Under the pieces are notes generated by a model. That model ran no database searches, was not told the origin of the DNA, and was given only the letters and a program-made list of their open reading frames with translations. From Linanthus parryae (Eukaryota > Streptophyta > Magnoliopsida > Ericales > Polemoniaceae): 64,000 bases of DNA. Shown piece by piece: positions 55,213-64,000 of the stretch. The position numbers and the translations under genes were made by a program. The stretch is taken from positions 135,118,427 through 135,182,426 of the forward strand of contig JALGPY010000002.1 in assembly GCA_023055425.1 (NCBI GenBank). Direction: 5' to 3'. The first letter of the stretch is position 1. Each line of letters starts with the position of its first letter.

Positions 55213-58200
55213 TTGGTGTTTGTAAGGTTGTCACCAATGTCAAACAACATAAGTGGTTTATGGACAGTGGTTGCTTAAGACACATGAGTGGAACGAGATA
55301 TCTATTCTCAGAATTGAAAGAGCAATCTGAAAGTTCAATTACACTTGGTGAAAAAGGCAAATACAACATTCTTGGTATTGGTAAAGTTGGTACATATCTG
55401 ACAATTCAATTTTTGATGTATATCTAGTTGATGGCTTGAAATTTTACTTGCTTAGTGTATCTCAGCTTTGTGACAATGGCAATAAGGTTATATTTGATAT
55501 AGAGAAGTGTGTGGTGCAAAATGAAAAATCAGGAAATTGCATTCACACAGCCTCTAGATCAAACTATGTTTATAATTTTCAGACTAACAAAGTTGCAGGT
55601 AAAAGTTTGAAGTGTCTCAAGGCCTTGAAAGAGGATTCAAAGCTTTGAAACAGAAATCTTGGTCACATTAGCTTGCATACCTTGAACAAGTTGATCTCCA
55701 AAGATCTGGTAAGAGGATTACCATCTATCAAGTTCAAAGATGATGAAGTATGCAAAGCTTGTGCTCAGGGTAAGCAGACCAGAAGCTCATTCAAGCCAAA
55801 GAAGTTTGTAAGTACTTCTAGACCTATTGAATTACTTCACATGGATTTATGTGGTCCTATGATAGTCAGTGTAGATGATTACTCTAGATTTACTTGGGTT
55901 ATGTTTCTCAAAGAAAAATATGAAACCCTCTCTGGATTTTCAAAGTTTTGCAGAGAGCTTCAAACCATGAAAAACCTGCATATTGCTTCAATCAGAAGTG
56001 ATCATGGTAGAGAGTTTGATCAATTAGAATTTGATTTATTCTGTGTTAAGCATGGTATCTCTCACAATTTCTCTGCTCCTAGAACTCCTCAACAGAATGG
56101 AGTTGTTGAAAGAAAGAACATGACTCTTGAAGAAATGTCAAGGACAATGCTTCTAGAAAACAAGCTGCCAAAACACTATTGGGCAGAAGCTGTGAATACA
56201 AAAAATTACATTTTGAACAGGTATCAGACCTATATTTAAGAAGACCTCCTATGAACTTTTCAAAGGGAGAAAGCCAAACATTTCATACTTCAAACTCTTT
56301 GGTTGCACCTGTTTTGTCCACAAAAATGGTAAGGACAACTTGGGTAAGTTTGATGCAAGAAGTGATGAAGGTATATTTCTTAGTTACTCTTTTACTAGAA
56401 AAGCTTACAGAGTTTACAATAAAAGAACCAGACTTGTTGAAGAAAGTATTCATGTTATCTTTGATGAAAGCTATGATGGTTCTTTGAGTGCAAGTTTTGG
56501 AGATTTGAATCTGAACAAGCATGAATCAGCAGAAGAAGTTGATCACTCACTTGGTTTCAAGAAAGGCTCAGAAGGAAACATAAGTCATTTTCAAGACCTT
56601 GAAAACAATACTCAAGGCCTTGAAAACAAAGATCAAAGCCTTGACAAAGATGATCACAAAGATATGAAAAATCAGGCTACTAATTCAAGACCTGAGAAGC
56701 AATATGGAGAGCCTGAACCCTGGTCTCCAAGAAAGAGATTCAAATATCTTTCATCTCATCCAGCTGACAACATCATCTATGATCAAACCACAGGTATACA
56801 AACAAGATCAAATTTGAAGAATCTTTGTGCTTTTAATGATTTTATTTCTCTTGTTAAACCCAAAACTGTGAAGGAATCTTTACAAGAAGCAGACTGGATT
56901 ATAGCTATGCAAAGTGAACTCAATGAGTTTGAAAGTAACAAAGTATGGAACCTAGTTCCTCCACCAACAAGCCAGTCAGTCATTGGTACCGGATGGGTAT
57001 TCAGAAACAAACTAGATGAAAATGGCAAAGTGGTCAGAAACAAAGCCAGGTTAGTTGCTCAAGGTTACAACCAAGAGGAAGGTAGATTATGAGGAATTTT
57101 TTGGTCAAGTTGCCAGGTTAGAAGCAATTAGAGTTTTGCTTGCTTTTGCATCCTACAAAAAACATGAAACTATTTCAAATGGATGTGAAATGTGCATTTC
57201 TGAACGGTTACTTGCAAGAGGAAGTTTATGTTGCACAACCTCCTGGTTTTGAAAGTGATAAGTTTCCAGATCATGTTTACAAACTTGACAAAGCTCTTTA
57301 TGGTTTGAAACAAGCTCCAAGGCCTTGGTATGAAATATTGTCAAAGTTTTTGCTTGAAAATGATATCAAAAGAGGATTAGTAGACAAGACCCTTTTCATA
57401 AAGACTCATGACAAAGATTTACTTGTAGTTCAGATCTATGTTGATGATATCTTATTTAGAGCTACTAAAGATCTTTTATGCAAAGAATTCTCAAGTCTTA
57501 CGAGCAAGGAATTTGAAATGAGCATGATGGGAGAGTTAACTTCTTCCTTGGACTTAAAATACATCAGTTGAAGAAGGGAATCTTTCTGCATCAAAGCAAG
57601 TACACTAGGGACTTGTTGAACAAGTACAACATGTCTCAATCCAAAGATATCAAGACTCCCATGCGCTCTACACTATCCTTAGATAAAGATGAATATGGTA
57701 AGAGTGTCAATGTGAAAGAGTATAGAAGTATGATTGGATCATTGTTATACCTTACTGCTAGTAGACTAGATATCATGTTCAGTGTTTGTATGTGTGCAAG
57801 ATTTCAAGCTGATCCAAAGGAGTCACACTTGACTGCTGTGAAAAGAATATTCAGATATCTCAATGGTACCAAAGACTTAGGGCTTTGGTATCCAAGACAT
57901 TCTAATTTTTCTGTGCATGGATTTTCAGATGCTGACTTTGCGGGTTACAAAGTTGATAGGAAAAGCACTTCAGGAACTTGCCAATGCATTGGATCCTCCT
58001 TGATCAGTTGGCACTCCAAGAAACAAAACTCAGTTGCTTTATCAACAGCTGAAGCTGAATATATATCTGCTGGAGCATGTTGCTCACAAGTGTTATGGAT
58101 TGCTCAACAACTGAGAGATCTTGGATTTGATTTCAGAAGCATACCCATCAAATGTGACAACACTAGTGCAATATCAGTTACAAAGAATCCAGTTCAGCAT

Positions 58201-58389
58201 TCAAGAACCACGCACATTGATGTCAGACACCATTTCATCAGAGATCATGCTGAGAAAGGTGATATTGTTCTTGAATTTGTTTCTACTAACATGCAGCTTG
58301 CAGATATCTTCATTAAACCATTGCCAGATGAAAGATTTTCAGGTCTAAGACTGGAATTAGGCATGCTAAATAAAGATGCATTGGTTTAG
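55209..58389 (+). pseudogene. pol: SIRE copy F pol, broken
   Basis: Protease WFMDSGC near 55256. The integrase finger is interrupted by TGA near 55646. The integrase core has LHMDLCGP, IRSDHGREF and [10 protein letters not shown] (all three acidic residues kept), with a short in-frame deletion after GPM. RT is split by frameshifts near 57085, 57160 and 57535. The box YVDDILFRA is intact at about 57440. RNase H (57568-58389) is a clean 273-codon stretch ending KDALV and TAG 58387-58389. The integrase-RT linker contains DLENNTQGLENKDQSLD, encoded by palindromes. Confidence 0.87.
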
Positions 58390-58846
58390 GGGGAGCACAA
58401 GGTAAGGAAGGTAAGTTATTATATGTTTTCAAAGACTTGATTGATTTTCAAAGCCTTGAAAATCTTTTCAAAGCTTTGATTTTATGTGTTTAATTTTAAC
58501 AGCGTTTCAAGACCTGGAATTTATTTTCAAAGCCTTGAAAATAAGTCTGATAACTGGTTATTCAATAACTTCAGGATCATTCAGTATTGGGTGCTATCTT
58601 TGTAGATATTTGCTCAATATTGCCCCTACCTTTTGAAAAATTATTTTTGGTCAAATATAGTATTAAATTATTTTATTTCCAACGAACTCAAAGATTTGAA
58701 TCCTCTATGATCATTACAGATCTTTTTGAGATCAGAGAGATATTGCAGTTTCCTTTTTAAACTCAAACTCTTTCAGTATTTATCTCCTTTTCTTCTCCTT
58801 CACTCTGTATCATTCCTGCCTCTATCTACTCTTCTCCAAAACCCTA

Positions 58847-59480
58847 ATGAGCACAAGAAGAGCCTCTGAAAAAATCAAGACGGTTGGAGGTTCAAAGCCT
58901 AGTTCACATAAGAAGAGAAAGAAAATTGAGGATGAAGTGCAAACAATCAGTGAAGACTCAGAACGAAAAGAGTCTACTGATGAAGAACTAGAGCCTTTAC
59001 CTCCCAAGAAGATGAGGAAGAAGGACCAGTATCCAGTAACAAGCAAGAAGAAAAAGACCACGAGAACTGCACAAGAGAAGCAAAAGGGAATCCATATTGG
59101 AAGCCCTAAAAAGGACAAGAAGAAGGTGAACACAGGGATCAAATAAAAGGAAAAGAAATCCTCATTCCAGAATCAGAAAAATACTAGTTCAGGTTCCTAT
59201 AGAGTGTATTCTGTGTCCAAAAGAGGAAAACTTTAGAAAGATCTTCCTGAAGCTGAAACTGTTTCAAAAACTGGAAAGAAAGATCATCACAAAATTTTCT
59301 CTGCACAACAAAAGAGGGTGGATGTGAAAAAGAAACTGAAGCATGGAAGAAAAGCTTTAGAAGGACTCACCTTCTTGTTCAATAGTGTTATAGAGAAAAT
59401 TAGTTCCTGTATTGAGGAACTTGATGTGGTTACTACATAAGTTCATGTATATGATGAATACAGTGAGGAACACTGAAAGA
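58847..59480 (+). pseudogene. SIRE copy F third ORF, remnant
   Basis: ATG at 58847 opens a basic, acidic-patched N-terminus for 99 codons to 59146. Related frames continue with GSYRVYSVSK and AQQKRVDVKKKLKHG motifs shared with copy C, then stops. The central domain is absent because the element ends at the duplication junction near 59500. A 21-bp stretch at 59356-59376 is repeated exactly at 59481-59501. Bases 58390-58846 upstream are non-coding, with palindrome variants at about 58430-58545. Confidence 0.7.
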
Positions 59481-59502
59481 TTTAGAAGGACTCACCTTCT
59501 TC

Positions 59503-60093
59503 ACCACTGTTTTAATATTTCAGTGTTCTTCTGTCTTGTGCTTTATTTGTAGATCATTATTGTACTACTTCTATCTTTCATTCTCAAGGATTGTTCAAGG
59601 TGAACAATATAAAATTCTTAGTTAATCAGTTAGCTAGAGCACGAACCAGATAGGTTAGCACAAGGTGTAACAGAGTAAGGCAAATCTCTGTGCTTGAGAT
59701 CTAGGGCTTAGCTTTTGACTAATAAGAATTGAGTTGAAAATCCTACAGGGAGAAGATCCCTGAGGTAGAGACGTAGGTTCAAGTGGACTGAACACTATAA
59801 TTCCTGTGTATCATGCATTTACAGTTTCATTTGCATACTTAGTTTTGCAGCATACAAACTAGTCTGTTTTCAGGAGTTTGAAATTCTTTTCAAGGCTTTG
59901 AAAGAGAAGTTGTCTGCTTTATTACAAACTATATTTCATTACAAAGGCTTGAAATTTTTTCAAGGCATTGAACTCTCTTGCTCTTTAACTGAAACTCTTC
60001 TCTTCTACAAGTCTTGCAAAAAGTTGGCATACTGTATTCACCCCCCCTTCTAGAGTATATGTGCTGCATTTGTACCTGCATACTCCCCTTTCA
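59503..60093 (+). repeat. partial LTR of SIRE copy G
   Basis: The second half of a SIRE LTR, joined at its left to the third-ORF remnant of copy F. It ends CTTTCA at 60093 and contains the C-tract hairpin. Confidence 0.87.
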
Positions 60094-61598
60094 ATTTGTA
60101 TCAGAGTTTGTATCACTGTATAAGATTCAACATCTACCTTAGAAAATATGATTTATTCAAGATGAATGCAGATGAGTGCATCAGACAAATGTTCAAAAGG
60201 TTTACAGACATTGTCAATAACCTTGATTCACTGGGAAAGCATATTTCCAATTAAGATAAGGTGAGGAAGATTCTGAGAAGTCTTCCAAAGACAAAATGGG
60301 AACCAAAGACTACTGCAATTGAGGAAGCTCAAGATCTATCATCTCTCCAACTTGATGACCTACAAGGGAAGCTTCTGACACATGAAATATCCATGAATGA
60401 AGATGATGGAGAACTACCAGAAGGTGTCAGGAACCTAGCACTCATGGCCAAAGAGAATGAGAAAATTCAAATCCTTGAAGCTGAAGATGATGAGGATGAA
60501 GATCCATTTCCTTTGATTTATAAAGCCTTTACTAAGATCCTCAAGATGAAGAAAAACTTTGGAAACAAAGACTTCAACAGAGAAAGACACAAATCATCCA
60601 GTCGAAAGGACTATAAAGGTAAGTCTTATTCACAAAATAAATCAGAAGTCATGAACTGCTTTGAATGTGGTGATGCAGGACACTTGATAAGAGAATGTCC
60701 ACACAAGAAAAGCAAGAATTTTCAGAAGAAAGACCATGATAGGAGAAAGAAAGCTGTGATAGCTTCATGGAGTGATTCAGATAGCTCAAGTGACTCTGAA
60801 TCTAAATAGAAACATGCCAACCTATTCTTAATGGCCAAGCATGATGAAAGTTGTGAAAAGAACATTAAGGTAATGGTAAACTGCTTGATTTCAAAACCAA
60901 AATAAGCTCTTTCAAATTATATTAGAACAATGCTTTTAAATGAAGAAGACTATCTGAAAGAGATTAGAGTTTTGAAAGAAAAAGTTCATGAGCAAGAAAA
61001 AGAGAATTTACAACTTGTTTGTCTAAATCAGAATCTTGAAATCTCTCAGAAGAAAACTGACAGTGATTTCAAGGCCTTGAAAACCAGTTTCAAAGCCTTG
61101 AAAACACAAGTCAAGGAAGTAGTCACTGAGAACTCTTTATAGAGTGATAGCCTTGTTAATCTAAGACATCAAGTTGATGAATTAGATAAACAAAAGACTA
61201 CTCTTGCTAAGAAACTTCAAGAATCTAAATTAGTCAAAGTCAAGCTTGAAGGCTCAGAACACAAGTTGAACTTAATTCTTGGAGAAAGTTCAAAGTCTGT
61301 TCACAAAACTGGTATTGGATACAATCCAAATTTTCCAAGAAAGAACAACACCATATTTGTGAAGGCTAGAAACAAAACCTCTCATCAATGTCTTTTGTGC
61401 AATAAAATTGGTCATATGAAGATGACTTGTTCTTTCAGAAGAAGAGACCCTCACATAATGAGGAACACATTCTCATTTCAACTCAAAGGACAAGTCAGAC
61501 AGATTTGGGTTTCTAAACGGGTCAGACCACCTAACATGGTTGATCCTGAGTATGAGTCCAAATTCCACACTTGGTCTAACAGCTGGGTAAGGCAGTGA
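60094..61598 (+). pseudogene. gag: SIRE copy G gag, duplicate of copy F gag
   Basis: Same missing N-terminus, same four stops (each 6386 bp downstream of those in F), same two intact knuckles. The few differences include Val for Phe near 60983. Confidence 0.87.
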
Positions 61599-64000
61599 TT
61601 GGTGTTTGTAAGGTTGTCACCAATGTCAAACAACATAAGTGGTTTATGGACAGTGGTTGCTTAAGACACATGAGTGGAACGAGATATCTATTCTCAGAAT
61701 TGAAAGAGCAATCTGAAAGTTCAATTACACTTGGTGAAAAAGGCAAATACAACATTCTTGGTATTGGTAAAGTTGGTACAGATCTGACAATTCAATTTTT
61801 GATGTATATCTAGTTGATGGCTTGAAATTTTACTTGCTTAGTGTATCTCAGCTTTGTGACAATGGCAATAAGGTTATATTTGATATAGAGAAGTGTGTGG
61901 TGCAAAATGAAAAATCAGGAAATTGCATTCACACAGCCTCTAGATCAAACTATGTTTATAATTTTCAGACTAACAAAGTTGCAGGTAAAAGTTTGAAGTG
62001 TCTCAAGGCCTTGAAAGAGGATTCAAAGATTTGAAACAGAAATCTTGGTCACATTAGCTTGCATACCTTGAACAAGTTGATCTCCAAAGATCTGGTAAGA
62101 GGATTACCATCTATCAAGTTCAAAGATGATGAAGTATGCAAAGCTTGTGCTCAGGGTAAGCAGACCAGAAGCTCATTCAAGCCAAAGAAGTTTGTAAGTA
62201 CTTCTAGACCTATTGAATTACTTCACATGGATTTATGTGGTCCTATGATAGTCAGTGTAGATGATTACTCTAGATTTACTTGGGTTATGTTTCTCAAAGA
62301 AAAATATGAAACCCTCTCTAGATTTTCAAAGTTTTGCAGAGAGCTTCAAACCATGAAAAACCTGCATATTGCTTCAATCAGAAGTGATCATTGTAGAGAG
62401 TTTGATCAATTAGAATTTGATTTATTCTGTGTTAAGCATGGTATCTCTCACAATTTCTCTGCTCCTAGAACTCCTCAACAGAATGGAGTTGTTGAAAAAA
62501 AGAACATGACTCTTGAAGAAATGTCAAGGACAATGCTTCTAGAAAACAAGCTGCCAAAACACTATTGGGCAGAAGTTGTGAATACAAAAAATTACATTTT
62601 GAACAGGTATCAGACCTATATTTAAGAAGACCTCCTATGAACTTTTCAAAGGGAGAAAGCCAAACATTTCATACTTCAAACTCTTTGGTTGCACCTGTTT
62701 TGTCCACAAAAATGGTAAGGACAACTTGGGTAAGTTTGATGCATGAAGTGATGAAGGTATATTTCTTAGTTACTCTTTTACTAGAAAAGCTTACAGAGTT
62801 TACAATAAAAGAACCAGACTTGTTGAAGAAAGTATTCATGTTATCTTTGATGAAAGCTATGATGGTTCTTTGAGTGCAAGTTTTGGAGATTTGAATCTGA
62901 ACAAGCATGAATCAGCAGAAGAAGTTGATCACTCACTTGGTTTCAAGAAAGGCTCAGAAGGAAACATAAGTCATTTTCAAGACCTTGAAAACAATACTCA
63001 AGGCCTTGAAAACAAAGATCAAAGCCTTGACAAAGATGATCACAAAGATATGAAAAATCAGGCTACTAATTCAAGACCTGAGAAGCAATATGGAGAGCCT
63101 GAACCCTGGTCTCCAAGAAAGAGATTCAAATATCTTTCATCTCATCCAGCTGACAACATCATCTATGATCAAACCACAGGTATACAAACAAGATCAAATT
63201 TGAAGAATCTTTGTGCTTTTAATGATTTTATTTCTCTTGTTAAACCCAAAACTGTGAAGGAATCTTTACAAGAAGCAGACTGGATTATAGCTATGCAAAG
63301 TGAACTCAATGAGTTTGAAAGTAACAAAGTATGGAACCTAGTTCCTCCACCAACAAGCCAGTCAGTCATTGGTACCAGATGGGTATTCAGAAACAAACTA
63401 GATGAAAATGGCAAAGTGGTCAGAAACAAAGCCAGGTTAGTTGCTCAAGGTTACAACCAAGAGGAAGGTAGATTATGAGGAATTTTTTGGTCAAGTTGCC
63501 AGGTTAGAAGCAATTAGAGTTTTGCTTGCTTTTGCATCCTACAAAAAACATGAAACTATTTCAAATGGATGTGAAATGTGCATTTCTGAACGGTTACTTG
63601 CAAGAGGAAGTTTATGTTGCACAACCTCCTGGTTTTGAAAGTGATAAGTTTCCAGATCATGTTTACAAACTTGACAAAGCTCTTTATGGTTTGAAACAAG
63701 CTCCAAGGCCTTGGTATGAAAGATTGTCAAAGTTTTTGCTTGAAAATGATATCAAAAGAGGATTAGTAGACAAGACCCTTTTCATAAAGACTCATGACAA
63801 AGATTTACTTGTAGTTCAGATCTATGTTGCTGATATCTTATTTAGAGCTACTAAAGATCTTTTATGCAAAGAATTCTCAAGTCTTACGAGCAAGGAATTT
63901 GAAATGAGCATGATGGGAGAGTTAAACTTCTTCCTTGGACTTAAAATACATCAGTTGAAGAAGGGAATCTTTCTGCATCAAAGCAAGTACACTAGGGACT
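61595..64000 (+). pseudogene. pol: SIRE copy G pol, cut by window end
   Basis: Duplicate of copy F pol up to RT. Differences include IRSDHCREF for IRSDHGREF near 62393, a new TGA near 62742, and an RT box reading YVAD (about 63823-63834), where F has YVDD. G lacks the one-base deletion that F has near 57535. The window ends inside RT. Confidence 0.86.

Larger units (their letters stand above)
52451..59500 (+). mobile_element. SIRE copy F, truncated at both ends
   Basis: The 5' LTR lacks about its first 33 bp, and no polypurine tract or 3' LTR start is present. After a third-ORF remnant the sequence joins the middle of another LTR (copy G). Gag lacks its N-terminal third. Most of the element is duplicated downstream at an offset of 6386 bp. 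Confidence 0.88.
53128..64000 (+). repeat. tandem duplication of SIRE copy F (offset 6386 bp)
   Basis: From about 53128 copy F recurs from about 59521 to the window end. The offset is 6393 at first and 6386 after a 7-bp deletion in the second copy near 59660. Nonsense codons and the gag N-terminal deletion are shared, and only a handful of point differences are visible per kilobase. The duplication is therefore younger than the decay. Confidence 0.92.

Noticed and set aside
1..64000. Host plant genes between the elements
   Set aside because: Every stretch of more than a few hundred bases aligns with some part of a retroelement in the window or is a UTR/LTR; no exon-like non-transposon similarity was recognised.

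Overview
This window is nuclear DNA of a flowering plant, probably a eudicot with a large repeat-rich genome. It is made almost entirely of LTR retrotransposons nested inside one another. I found no host protein gene, tRNA, rRNA or bacterial-type feature. The plant origin is shown by Ty3/gypsy Athila-type and Tat-like elements and Ty1/copia Sirevirus (SIRE)-type and Tork/Angela-like elements, with tRNA-Asp and initiator-tRNA-Met type primer sites.

Layout. (1) 1-11458, minus strand: a nearly intact Athila-type element. Its 3' LTR leaves the window at base 1 and its 5' LTR is 9703-11458. (2) 11459-11646 and 29864-34109, plus strand: SIRE copy C, which hosts the Athila element and copy A. (3) 11647-29863, plus: SIRE copy A, bounded by an exact 5-bp target duplication GCATC. 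(4) 17660-26031, plus: Angela-like copy B inside A, bounded by ATTCT duplications. (5) 34110-36217, minus: gag and part of the 5' LTR of a Tat-like gypsy element, cut by C on the left and by E on the right. (6) 36218-52450, minus: Angela-like copy E. Its 3' LTR is split by (7) 37233-46611, SIRE copy D, whose interior is inverted relative to its own termini. (8) 52451-59500, plus: SIRE copy F, followed by (9) copy G (about 59503 to the window end), a 6386-bp-offset tandem duplicate of F.

The insertion order can be read directly: the Tat-like element is oldest; C and E entered it; A and the Athila element entered C; B entered A; D entered E; the F/G duplication happened after F had already decayed. 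All coding units are retroelement gag, pol (protease, integrase, reverse transcriptase, RNase H) and a third 3' ORF. Most carry stops and frameshifts. The best preserved are the Athila gag-pol (one in-frame TGA in about 1800 codons), the Athila 3' ORF (one TAG), the 483-codon 3' ORF core of A, and the Tat-like gag.

The most unusual content is cis structure. The Athila element carries two arrays of a 14-bp inverted-repeat motif (TGCGTTTGAACGCA), 12 copies in the LTR and 17 copies inside the element. Each array lies about 80-85 bp upstream of a TATA box, which suggests that the 3' ORF has its own LTR-like internal promoter. The SIRE copies carry a different palindrome (TTTCAAGGCCTTGAAA and variants) in LTRs, untranslated regions and, unexpectedly, at the linkers between polyprotein domains. 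Both lineages also have extra polypurine-tract-like sequences near the 3' ORF.
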